Assembly: GCF_030435805.1 (NCBI RefSeq)
Contig: NC_081291.1
Span: forward strand, 12,609,001-12,673,000
Reading direction: 5' to 3'
Source: Mustela lutreola
Lineage: Eukaryota > Chordata > Mammalia > Carnivora > Mustelidae
Length of the DNA stretch: 64,000 nucleotides
Numbering within the stretch: the first letter of the stretch is position 1; every line of letters starts with the position of its first letter. The notes under the pieces were generated by a model. It worked only from the letters and a program-made list of their open reading frames with translations, made no database searches and was not told where the DNA came from. Of the stretch, positions 10,158-20,840 are shown in pieces. The position numbers were made by a program, and so were the translations under genes.

Positions 10158-10255
10158 TCCCCATCTTTACAATGGGGTTAACAGTGACTACCTAGTATGA
10201 TTGGTAAAGATGTATAACAACACCCATGACATAGCAGGTGCTCAATAAATATGAT
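10158..10255 (+). repeat. MIR tail carrying the OR gene 1 polyadenylation signal
   Basis: TCCCCATCTTTACAATGGGG to CATAGCAGGTGCTCAATAAAT is the 3' half of MIR in sense orientation. It supplies AATAAA at 10244-10249, 135 bp past the stop codon. The same MIR and signal follow the other three OR10H loci. Use as the real 3' end is inferred from position. Confidence 0.75.
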
Positions 10256-10314
10256 CCTTTCTTCTTCTTCCTCCGTTGTTTTGTGTTTTGGATATTAGTT
10301 TCATTTGTAATCAG

Positions 10315-10749
10315 TTTCTTTAAGATATAATCCACACGCCATATAATTTACCCAATTAAAGTGTACAATTCAGTTTGTCTTTAGTATATTCATAGTTATG
10401 GGGTGATCACCACCATCAATTTGAAATATTTTTGTCACCCCAAAAGGAAACCCCTACCCATTTAGTCCCCATTTCTCCTCCAACTCCCATAACCCTCAGC
10501 CACAAGCAACCATTTTTTTCTGAAAATATGGTTTAAGTTCTTAAGTTGAAATATAGTTGCCGGGCGCCTGGGTGGCTCAGTGGGTTAAGCCGCTGCCTTC
10601 GCCTCAGGTCATGATCTCAGGGTCCTGGGATCAAGTCCCGCATCGGGCTCTCTGCTCAGCAGGGAGCCTGCTTCCCTCTCTCTCTCTCTCTCTCTCTGCC
10701 TGCCTCTCCACCTACTTGTGATTTCTCTCTGTCAAATAAATAAATAAAA

Positions 10750-10786
<37 letters not shown>

Positions 10787-11090
10787 AATATAGTTGCCAA
10801 ACAATGTTACCTTAGTGTCAATTGTACAACATAGTGATTTGACACCACACAATGCTATTAGAATACCATATTATACATTCCAACACTGTACCTTTCATCT
10901 CCGAGACTTGCTCACTCCACTTTGCCTGTTCTGAAAATTCATATAAATGGAATTACATTAGGTCGTCTTTTTGACTGAGTTCTCTCACTTAGTACAATGT
11001 GTTCAAGGTTCCTTCATGTTGTAGATGTATGAGACCATTCTTTTTTATTGCCAAATACTATTCTATTGTATGGACATACAGTATTTCTTT
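10315..11090 (-). repeat. Antisense L1M 3' region, split by a SINE
   Basis: L1M 3'-UTR text in reverse: AAGATATAATCCACACGCC, AATTTACCCAATTAAAGTG, TTTTTGTCACCCCAAAAGG, then ATAAATGGAATTACATTAGG. A younger CAN-SINE at 10562-10784 interrupts it. Copies lie in arm 1R (22135-22860 plus 15850-15982), arm 2L (51190-51735) and arm 2R (56395-57240). Confidence 0.8.
10562..10784 (+). mobile_element. CAN-SINE, young, unit-1 specific
   Basis: Complete head (GGGCGCCTGGGTGGCTCAG), CT-rich part, AATAAATAAAATCTTT and a poly(A) of about 30. It is flanked by perfect 14-bp target duplications GAAATATAGTTGCC at 10548-10561 and 10785-10798. The matching site in unit 2 (about 51424-51437) is empty, so it arrived after the tandem duplication. 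Confidence 0.97.
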
Positions 11091-11094
11091 TCTT

Positions 11095-11763
11095 TTCTTT
11101 TTAATTTAAATTTTAGTTAACATACAGTGAATTATTCATTTCTGGAGTAGAATTCCATGGTTCTTCTCTTGCACCCAGTGCTCATCACAAGGGCCCTCCT
11201 TAATATTCCTCATCCACCTAGCCCATCCCTCACCCACCTCCCTCCATCAACCCTCAGTTTGTTCTCTTTCATTAAGAGTCTCTTATGGCTTGTTTCCCTC
11301 TCTCCTTATTCTCCTCTTCCCATAATTTCATGTATTTTTTTAAAAATCTAAAATTCCCTATATGAGTGAAATTGTATGGTATTTGTCTTTCTCTGACTTA
11401 TTTCGTTTAGTGTAATACCCTCTAGCTCCATCCATGTTGTTGCAAATGGCAAGATTTCATATTTCTGATGACTGAGTAATATTCCTGTGTTTATATACAC
11501 ACCACATCCTCCTTATCAATTCATTACTCAATAGACATTGGGGCACTCTGCGTAGTCCGGCTATTGTTTATCATGGGGTTTCTGTATTTCATCTGTCTCT
11601 TTATCACTTGTTGAACTTCTCAGTATTCCTACTCTTGGCTATTTTGAATAATGCCACTAGGAAAGCTTGTGTACCCTCTTTTCTTGAATATATGGTTTCA
11701 TACCACTGTGTGTATACTAAGGAGTAGACTTTTGAATCCAATGGTAGCTCTATGTTTAATTTT
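11095..11763 (-). mobile_element. Carnivore L1 3' end, antisense
   Basis: The 3' UTR and the last part of ORF2 are read backwards: CATACAGTGAATTATTC, GCTCATCACAAGGGCCCTCC, TTCCCTATATGAGTGAAA and CTGAGTAATATTCCTG. It stops abruptly at about 11763 next to the poly(T) of another L1. Its mirror copy in arm 1R continues further into ORF2 (14525-15835), so the inverted repeat ends inside this L1. Confidence 0.85.
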
Positions 11764-13406
11764 TTAAATTATTTTTTATTATATTATGTTAGTCATCAAA
11801 CAGTATGTCATTAGTTTTTGATGTAATGTTCCAAGATTCATTGTTTATGTATAATACCCAGTGCTCCATACAATACATACCCTCCTTAAAACCATCACTG
11901 GGCCAATGCATCCCTGGAGCCCACTCCCTTCTAAAACCCTCAGTTTGTTTCTCAGAGTCTACAGTCTCTCATGGTTCGTCTACCCCTCTGATTCCCCCGC
12001 CCCTCCATTTTTCCCTTCCTTCTCCTAATGTCCTCCATGCTATTCCTTATGTTCCACAAGTCAGTGAAACTGTATGATAATTTACTTTCTCTGCTTGACT
12101 TATTTCACTCAGCATTATCTCCTCCAGTCCCATTTATGTTGATGCAAATGTTGGGTACTCATCATTTTGATGACTGAGTAATATTTCATTGTATATATGA
12201 ACCACATCTTCTTTATCCATTGTCTGTTGAAGGCTATCTTGGTTCTTCCCACATTTTGGCTATTGTGGACATTGGTGTTATGAACATTGGTGTACATGTG
12301 GCCCTTCTTTTCAGTACATCTGTACATTTGGGGTAAATACCCAGTAGTGCAATTGCTAGGTCCTAGGGTAGCTCTGTTTTTAATTTTTTGAGGAACCTCC
12401 ACATTGTTTTCCAGAGTGGCTGTACCACCTTGCATTCCCACCCACAGTGCAAGAGGGTTCCCCTTTCTCCATAACTTCTCCAACATTTGTTGTTTCTTGC
12501 CTTGTTGATTTTTGCTGTTCTACCTGGTGGAAGGCGATATCTCAGGGTGCATGTGTGTGTTTTTAAGATTTTATTTATTTCTTTGATATATATATATAGA
12601 GAGAGATCATAAGCAGGCAGAGAGACAGGCAGAGAGAGAATGGGGGAAGCAGGCTCCCGACTGAGCAGAGAGGCTGATGCGGGGCTCGATCTCAGGACCC
12701 TGAGATCATGACCTGAGCCGAAGGCAGAGGCTTAACCCACTGAGCCACCAAGGTGCCCATCTCAGTGTGGTTTGATTTGAGTTTCCCTGATGGCTAATGA
12801 TGATGAACACTTTTTCATGTGTCTGTTAGCCATTTGTACGTCTTCACTGGAGATACATCTGCTCATGTCTTCTGCCCATTTTTTGACTTGATTATCTATT
12901 TTTTGGATGTTGAGTTTGAGGAGTTCTTTATAGATCTTGGATACCAACCCTTTATCTGTAGTGTCATTGCAAATATCTTCTCCCATTCTGTGGGCTGCCT
13001 CTTTGTTTTGTTGACTATTTCCTTTGCTGTGCAGAAGCTTTTTATCTTGATAAAGTCCCAAGAGTTCATTTTTTATTTTGTTTCTCTTGCTTTTGGAGAT
13101 GTGTCTTGAAAGAAGCTGCTGTGATCAATGTCAAAGAGTTACTTTGTATATTATCCTCTAGGATTTTGATGGATTCTTGTCTCACATTGAGGTCGTCCAT
13201 CCATTTTGAGTTTATCTTTGTGTATGATGTAAGAGAATAGTAGAGTTTCATACTTCTGTATATAGCTGTCCAATTTTCCCAGCACCATTTATTGAAGAGA
13301 CTGCCTTTTTTCCATTGGGTATTTTTCCTGCTTTGCCAAAGATAATTTGACCATAGAGTTGAGTGTCCATATCTGAACTCTCTATTCTATTCCGTTGGTC
13401 TATGCG

Positions 13407-13441
<35 letters not shown>

Positions 13442-13735
13442 CAGCACCATGCTGTCGGGTGATGACAGCTTTGTAATGTAGCTTGAAATCAGGCAACCTG
13501 ATGTCCTCAGCTTTGTTTTTCTTTTTCAATATTTCCTTGGAGATTCAGGGTATTTTCTGGTTCCATACAAGTTTTAGGATTGTTTGTTTCAGCACTTTGC
13601 AAACTGCCAATAGTATTTGGACTGGGATGGCATTGGAAGTATAGATTACTCTGGCAACATAGGCATTTTAGTGATATATATTCTTTGAGTCCATGAGCAT
13701 GGAATGTTTTTCCATCTTTTTATGTCCACTTTCAA
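11764..13735 (-). mobile_element. Carnivore L1, antisense, 5' truncated, in the palindrome spacer
   Basis: It starts at a T-rich 3' tail and TTATATTATGTTAGTCATC, passes the 3' UTR and then the C-terminal half of ORF2 in reverse. Recognisable pieces include the reverse of [10 protein letters not shown] (about 12870) and of [11 protein letters not shown]. It is broken by several frame disruptions and by a SINE at 12559-12758. A run of about 30 T (13410-13439) replaces a five-T run of the unit-2 copy. The unit-2 copy is 52431-54175. Confidence 0.85.
12559..12758 (-). mobile_element. CAN-SINE, antisense, unit-1 specific
   Basis: It runs from poly(T) and TTAAGATTTTATTTATTTC to TGAGCCACCAAGGTGCCC, the reversed SINE head. 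Flanks ATCTCAGGGTG (12539-12549) and ATCTCAGTGTG (12759-12769) look like the target duplication with one change. The unit-2 L1 reads straight through this site at about 53200. Confidence 0.92.
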
Positions 13736-14520
13736 GTGAGATCCAGGAGACAGGCATTCACCAGATGGATTCAGCTCAACGAGGTGATGTGATAATGACA
13801 CATTACTAAAGGTTTCATAGGCGAATAAGGAAGAAGCCTTACAACTGATGTCACATGGAAACTCCTCCTAAAATGATTTCTAACACCTGTGCTGTCTGCA
13901 TCTCCTTCTTCACCAGGGTCTGAGCTATCAACTCTCTTTCCATAAAGACACCATCATTACGAGCAATAAGATTTTCACCTCTCTCACACTGTCCCCTTCC
14001 CCACACAGCAGAGCCTGCAGCTCTATCAGGTGCAGCCACCACTTCTTTCCTTTTCTTGCCTGGATACCTCTCTCTGTTCCACTACTAACTTATGGAAATC
14101 TCTCTCCCCCTCCCTTCCATCCATTTTCATACCAAATGCTCCACTTAGAAATAAGTCTCTACTTACGATTTCAAAGGCATTGGGAAATTATAAATAACAA
14201 GCTCTTTTTTGTTGGAACAAATTGCCTTTTTACCCCCTCTTTACAGGTTTTTAGGAATAAAAAGACCCTATGTTAAGTGTTGAATGTAGTATGATACCCA
14301 ACGTGTAGTGTATACTCATATGGTGACTATTACTAGTTTTTACTATTGCCGTACCAATAACCCAAGAGCCAGAAATAATATTCCTGTTTGCTAATTGAGC
14401 ATGAATAATGTATATGCCCAAAAGGGTGACTCCCTTTTCTGTGCAATATTATATAATCACAGGCTTGGGGCATCTATGGCTAGTTCACACAGGGTCATTT
14501 TCAAGGAGAATGCAACCACA
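13736..14520. other. Central spacer, no gene seen
   Basis: Single-copy core of the spacer between the arms, shared with 54176-54995 in unit 2. The frame at 13851-14042 (-) is not preserved between the units. I recognise no repeat here. Confidence 0.5.
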
Positions 14521-14524
14521 CTGA

Positions 14525-15835
14525 ACCAGTCAAGTCCTAAATTCAGGCCCTACATCATGGTATATACAAAATTAATTCAAAATGGATCAAAGGCCTGAAT
14601 GTAAGAGCTAAAACTATAATGTTCTTAGAGGACAACATAGCTGTGCATCTCCATAATCTTGGATTAACCAATCATTTCTTACACATGACACCAAAACCAT
14701 AAGCAATGAAGGAAACAAATACATAATTTGGATGTCATCAGAATTAAAATGTTTTGTGCTGTGAAGATTAACAACAAGAGAGTGAGCAGACAACTTATAG
14801 AATGTGAGACAATACTTGAAACTCACATATCTGATAAGGAGCTTATAACTAGAAACTATAATGAATTATTATAATTTAACAAAAGGACAAACAAGCCAAT
14901 TTTAAAGATAGGTGACATATCTCAGCAGCATTTCTCCAAGAACACATAGAAATGGCCAAAAGCATGTGATGAGATGCACAACATCATTACTTATCAGAGA
15001 AATGCAAATCAAAACCAACATGAGATACCACTTCTTACCACTAAGATAACTATAACTAACAGGACAGGTAATAACAAATGCTGGCAAAGATGTGGAGAAA
15101 TTTGACTCCTACTACATTGCTGGGGGAAATATAGATGTGTGCAGCCACTTTGGGAAACAGTCTGGTACTTTGTTTAAAATATTAAACATAGGGTTACCAT
15201 TGGATCAAAAAAATCCACTCCTTAGTATACATCCAGCAGTATGAAACCATATAATCAAGAAAAAAGGGTATACAAATGTTCCTAGTGGTATTACTCAAAA
15301 TAGCAAAAAGTAGAAATACTGAGAAGTTCAACAAGTGGTAAAGAGACAGAATGAAATACAGAATACCCCATTATAAACAATAGCCAAACTATGCAGAGAG
15401 CCCCAATGTCTATTGAGTAATAAATTGATAAGGAGGATGTGGTGTGTATTTACACACAGGAATATTACTCAGTAATCAGAAATATGGAATCTTGCCATTT
15501 GCAACAACATGGATGGAGCTAGAGGGTATTACACTAAGCAAAATAAGTCAGAAAAAGACAAATACCATATGATTCACTCATATAGGGAATTTTAGATTAA
15601 AAAAAACATGAAAATATGGGATCAGGGGTGAGGGAGGGAAGGAGAGAGGGAAACAAGGCATAAGAGACTCATAGTGATGGAGAACAAACTGAGGGCTGAT
15701 GGAGGGAGGTGGGTGAGGAATATTAAGGAGGGCCTTGTGATGAGCACTGGGTATTGTATGGAAGAGAAGAACCACTGAATTCTACTCCAGAAACAAATAT
15801 TTCACTGTATGCTAACTAACTAAAGTTTATATTAA
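14525..15835 (+). mobile_element. L1 3' half, sense, broken (spacer and start of arm 1R)
   Basis: ORF2 C-terminal text in sense orientation begins with TATACAAAATTAATTCAAAA and passes ATGAGATACCACTTCTTACC and AACAACATGGATGGAGC to a 3' UTR near 15835. It carries many stops and frame changes. From about 15170 onwards it is the mirror of 11095-11763. The unit-2 copy is 55000-56380. Confidence 0.85.
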
Positions 15836-16270
15836 AGAAAAGAAAGAAAGGAAATACCATATATCCATACAATAGAATAGTATTTGGCAACAAAAAGGAA
15901 AGAAGGTCCCATACATCTACAACATGAAGGAACCTTGAACACATTTTACTAAATGAAAAAACTCAGTCAAAAAAACCACCTAGCTGGGAAAACTGGACAG
16001 CTATATGTAGAAGAATGAAACTCGACCATTCTCTTACACTGTGCACAAAGATAAACTCAAAATGGATAAAAGAACTCAACGTGAGACAGGAATCCATCAG
16101 AACCCTAGAGGAGAATATAGGCAGTAACCTCTTTGATATCAGCCACAGCAACTTCTTTCAAGATATGTCTCCAAAGGCAAAGGAAACAAAAGCGAAAATA
16201 AACTTTTGGGACTTCCTCAAAATCAAAAGCTTCTGCACAGCAAAGGAAACAGTTAAGAAAACAAAGAGGC

Positions 16271-17609
16271 TTTCTATTTCTTCCTGGCTCAGTTGTGGTA
16301 GTTTATATGTTTCTAGGAATGCATCCATTTCTTCCAGATTGTCAAATTTATTGCCGTAGAGTTGCTCATAGTATGTTCTTATAATAGTTTGTATTTCTTT
16401 GGTGTTAGTTGTGATCTCTCCTCTTTCATTCATGATTTTATTTATTTGGGTCCTTTCTCTTTTCTTTTTGATAAGTCGGGCCAGGGGTTTATCAATTTTA
16501 TTAATTCTTTCAAAGAACCAGCTCCTAGTTTCGTTGATTTGTTCTATTGTTTTTTTGGTTTCTATTTCATTGATTTCTGCTCTGATCTTTATGATTTCTC
16601 TTCTCCTGCTGGGCTTAGGGTTTCTTTCTTGTTCTTTCTCCAGCTCCTTTAGGTGTAGGGTTAGGTTGTGTACCTGAGACCTTTCTTGTTTCTTGAGAAA
16701 GGCTTGTACCGCTATATATTTTCCTCTCAGGACTGCTTTTGTTGTGTCCCACAGATTTTGAACCATTGTATTTTCATTATCATTTGTTTCCATGATTTTT
16801 TTCAATTCTTCTTTAATTTCCTGGTTGACCCATTCATTCTTTAGAAGGATACTGTTTAGTCTCCATGTATTTGGGTTCTTTCCAAACTTCCTTTTGTGGT
16901 TGAGTTCTAGCTTTAGAGCATTGTGGTCTGAAAATATGCAGGGAATGATCCCAATCTTTTGATACCGGTTGAGTCCTGATTTAGGACCAAGGATGTGATC
17001 TATTCTGGAGAATGTTCCATGTGCACTAGAGAAGAATGTGTATTCTGTTGCTTTGGGATGAAATATTCTGAATATATCTGTGATGTCCATCTGGTCCAGT
17101 GTGTCGTTTAAGGCCTTTATTTCCTTGCTGATTTTTTGCTTGGATGACCTGTCCATTTCAGTGAGGGGAGTGTTAAAGTCCCCTACTATTATTGTATTAT
17201 TGTTGATGTGTTTCTTTGATTTTGTTATTAATTGGTTTATATAGTTGGCTGCTCCCACATTGGGGGCATAGATATTTAAAATTGTTAAATCTTCTTGTTG
17301 GACAGACCCTTTGAGTATGATATAGTGTCCTTCCTCATCTCTTATTATAGTCTTTGGCTTAAAATCTAATTGATCTGATATAAGGATTGCCACTCCTGCT
17401 TTCTTCTGATGTCCATTAGCATGGTAAATTCTTTTCCACCCCCTCACTTTAAATCTGGAGGTGTCTTCAGGCTTAAAATGTGTTTCTTGGAGGCAACATA
17501 TAGATGGGTTTTGTTTTTTTATCCATTCTGATACCCTGTGTCTTTTGACAGGGGCATTTAGCCCATTCACATTCAGGGTAATTATTGAGAGATATGAATT
17601 TAGTGCCAT
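16271..17609 (-). pseudogene. L1 ORF2 N-terminal part: endonuclease and start of reverse transcriptase domain (inverted)
   Basis: Open frame on the minus strand from the usual carnivore ORF2 start [18 protein letters not shown] (ATG at 17609). All expected AP-endonuclease residues are visible: N in LNVNGLN, E in LQETH, Y in NIYAPN, D and N in VGDFNT, D in SRIDHI, and D-H in FSDHNAL. It continues to [22 protein letters not shown]. There the inversion point is reached, and the frame runs on into flanking L1 text. No stop before that. It cannot make a full ORF2 because the rest of the gene points the other way. Confidence 0.93.
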
Positions 17610-17688
17610 TGTATTGCCTGTAAGGTGACTGTTACTGTATATGGTCTCTGTTCCTTTCTGATCTATCACTTGTAGGCTCTCTCTTTGC

Positions 17689-18354
17689 TTAGAGGACCCC
17701 TTTCAATATTTCCTGTAGAGCTGGTTTGGTATTTGCAAATTCTTTCAGTTGTTGTTTGTCCTGGAAGCTTTTAATCTCTCCTTCTATTCTCAATGATAGC
17801 CTAGCTGGATATAGTATTCTTGGCTGCATGTTTTTCTCGTTTAGTGCTCTGAAAATATCATGCCAGCTCTTTCTGGCCTGCCAGGTCTCTGTGGATAAGT
17901 CAGCTGCCAATCTAATATTTTTACCATTGTATGTTACAGACTTCTTTTCCCGGGCTGCTTTCAGGATTTTCTCTTTGTCATTGAGACTTGTTAATTTTAC
18001 TATTAGGTGACGGGGTGTGGGCCTATTCTTATTGATTTTGAGGGGCATTCTCTGAACCTCCTGAATTTTGATGCTCGTTCCCTTTGCCATATTGGGGAAA
18101 TTCTCCCCAATAATTCTCTCCAGTATACCTTCTGCTCCCCTCTCACTTTCTTCTTCTTCTGGAATCCCAATTATTCTAATGTTGTTTCGTCTTATGGTGT
18201 CACTTATCTCTCGAATTCTCCCCTCGTGGTCCAGTAGCTGTTTGTCCCTCTTTTGCTCAGCTTCTTTATTCTCTGTCATTTGGTCTTCTATATCACTAAT
18301 TCTTTCTTCTGCCTCATTTATCCTAGCAGTTAGAGCCTCCATTTTTGATTGCAC
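17689..18354 (-). pseudogene. L1 ORF1 C-terminal part (inverted)
   Basis: 221 codons are open to the natural stop. The coiled-coil end ([20 protein letters not shown]), the RRM (RRNNIRIIGIPEEEESERGAE, split here for length) and the C-terminal domain (YNGKNIRLAADLSTETWQAR, PARLSLRIEGEIKSFQDKQQ) are all present. The N-terminal part is missing because the insertion is 5' truncated. It lies 79 bp upstream of the ORF2 start, the usual short ORF1-ORF2 gap. The protein would be an RNA-binding chaperone of the L1 RNP if complete. Confidence 0.92.
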
Positions 18355-18356
18355 CT

Positions 18357-20840
18357 CATGAAAGCCTGAACAGACCCATAACCAGTAAGGAGATTGAAAC
18401 AGTCATTAAAAATCTCCAAACAAACAAAAGCCCAGGGCCAGACGGCTTCCCGGGGGAATTCTACCAAACATTTAAAGAAGAACTAATTCCTATTCTCCTG
18501 AAACTGTTCCAAAAAATAGAAATGGAAGGAAAACTTCCAAACTCATTTTATGAGGCCAGCATCACCTTGATCCCAAAACCAGACAAGGATCCCACCAAAA
18601 AAGAGAGCTATAGACCAATATCCTTGATGAACACAGATGCGAAAATACTCAACAAAATACTAGCCAATAGGATTCAACAGTACATTAAAAGGATTATTCA
18701 CCACGACCAAGTGGGATTTATTCCAGGGCTGCAAGGTTGGTTCAACATCCGCAAATCAGTCAATGTGATACAACACATCAATAAAAGAAAGAACAAGAAC
18801 CATATGATACTCTCAATAGATGCTGAAAAAGCATTTGACAAAGTACAACATCCCTTCCTGATCAAAACTCTTCAAAGTGTAGGGATAGAGGGCACATACC
18901 TCAATATCATCAAAGCCATCTATGAAAAACCCACCGCAAATATCATTCTCAATGGAGAAAAACTGAAAGCTTTTCTGCTAAGGTCAGGAACACGGCAGGG
19001 ATGTCCATTATCACCACTGCTATTCAACATAGTACTAGAGGTCCTATCCTCAGCAATCAGACAACAAAAGGAAATTAAAGGCATCCAAATCGGCAAAGAA
19101 GAAGTCAAATTATCACTCTTCGCAGATGATATGATACTATATGTGGAAAACCCAAAAGACTCCACTCCAAAACTGCTAAAACTTATACAGGAATTCAGTA
19201 AAGTGTCAGGATATAAAATCAATGCACAGAAATCAGTTGCATTTCTCTACACCAACAGCAAGACAGAAGAAAGAGATATTAAGGAGTCAATCCCATTTAC
19301 AATTGCATCCAAAACCATAAGATACCTAGGAATAAACCTAACCAAAGAGACACAGAATCTATACTCAGAAAACTATAAAGTACTCATGAAAGAAATTGAG
19401 GAAGACACCAAGAAATGGAAAAATGTTCCATGCTCCTGGATTGGAAGAATAAATATTGTGAAAATGTCTATGCTACCTAAAGCAATCTACACATTTAATG
19501 CAATTCCTATCAAAGTACCATCCATCTTTTTCAAAGAAATGGAACAAATAATTCTAAAATTTATATGGAACCAGAAAAGACCTCGAATAGCCAAAGGGAT
19601 ATTGAAAAAGAAAGCCAACGTTGGTGGCATCACAATTCCGGACTTCAAGCTCTATTACAAAGCTGTCATCATCAAGACAGCATGGTACTGGCACAAAAAC
19701 AGACACATAGATCAATGGAACAGAATAGAGAGCCCAGAAATAGACCCTCAACTCTATGGTCAACTAATCTTCGACAAAGCAGGAAAGAATATCCAATGGA
19801 AAAAAGACAGCCTTTTCAATAAATGGTGCTGGGAAAATTGGACAGCCACATGCAGAAAAATGAAATTGGACCATTCCCTTACACCACACACAAAAATAGA
19901 CTCAAAATGGATGAAGGACCTCAATGTACGAAAGGAATCCATCAAAATCCTTGAGGAGAACACGGGCAGCAACCTCTTCGACCTCTGCCGCAGCAACATC
20001 TTCCTAGGAACAACGCCAAAGGCAAGGGAAGCAAGGGCAAAAATGAACTACTGGGATTTCATCAAGATCAAAAGCTTTTGCACAGCAAAGGAAACAGTTA
20101 ACAAAATCAAAAGACAACTGACAGAATGGGAGAAGATATTTGCAAACGACATATCAGATAAAGGACTAGTGTCCAGAATCTATAAAGAACTTAGCAAACT
20201 CAACACCCAAAGAACAAATAATCCAATCAAGAAATGGGCAGAGGACATGAACAGACATTTCTGCAAAGAAGACATCCAGATGGCGAACAGACACATGAAA
20301 AAGTGCTCCATATCACTCGGCATCAGGGAAATACAAATCAAAACCACAATGAGATATCACCTCACACCAGTCAGAATGGCTAAAATCAACAAGTCAGGAA
20401 ATGACAGATGCTGGCGAGGATGCGGAGAAAGGGGAACCCTCCTACACTGTTGGTGGGAATGCAAGCTGGTGCAGCCACTCTGGAAAACAGCATGGAGGTT
20501 CCTCAAAATGTTGAAAATAGAACTGCCCTATGACCCAGCAATTGCACTATTGGGTATTTACCCTAAAGATACAAATGTAGTGATCCAAAGGGGCACATGC
20601 ACCCGAATGTTTATAGCAGCAATGTCCACAATAGCCAAACTATGGAAAGAACCTAGATGTCCATCAACAGATGAATGGATCAAGAAGATGTGGTATATAT
20701 ACACAATGGAATACTATGCAGCCATCAAAAGAAATGAAATCTTGCCATTTGCAACAACATGGATGGAACTAGAGCGTATCATGCTTAGCGAAATAAGTCA
20801 AGCAGAGAAAGACAACTATCATATGATCTCCCTGATATGA
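18357..20840 (+). pseudogene. L1 ORF2 C-terminal part: reverse transcriptase and Cys-rich domain
   Basis: About 828 codons without a stop, from [17 protein letters not shown] to the end of ORF2. RT landmarks are [64 protein letters not shown] and the catalytic LFADDMILY. The C-terminal zinc-knuckle-like [18 protein letters not shown] is intact, with spacing C-X3-C-X7-H-X4-C. The first ATG of the open frame is at 18345 and is outside normal ORF2 sequence. It is a fragment, because the endonuclease lies inverted upstream. Confidence 0.93.

Larger units (their letters stand above)
2960..11763 (+). repeat. Left arm of inverted repeat, unit 1 (arm 1L)
   Basis: The reverse complement of 15170-33488 follows this arm almost throughout, from the sequence around AAGGGACTTTGG at 2962 (matched at about 33486 on the other strand) to the L1 text near 11755 (matched at about 15180). 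Outer similarity stops sharply: left of 2960 the sequence matches unit 2 only and not arm 1R. Unit 1 insertions account for the larger size of the other arm. Confidence 0.93.
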
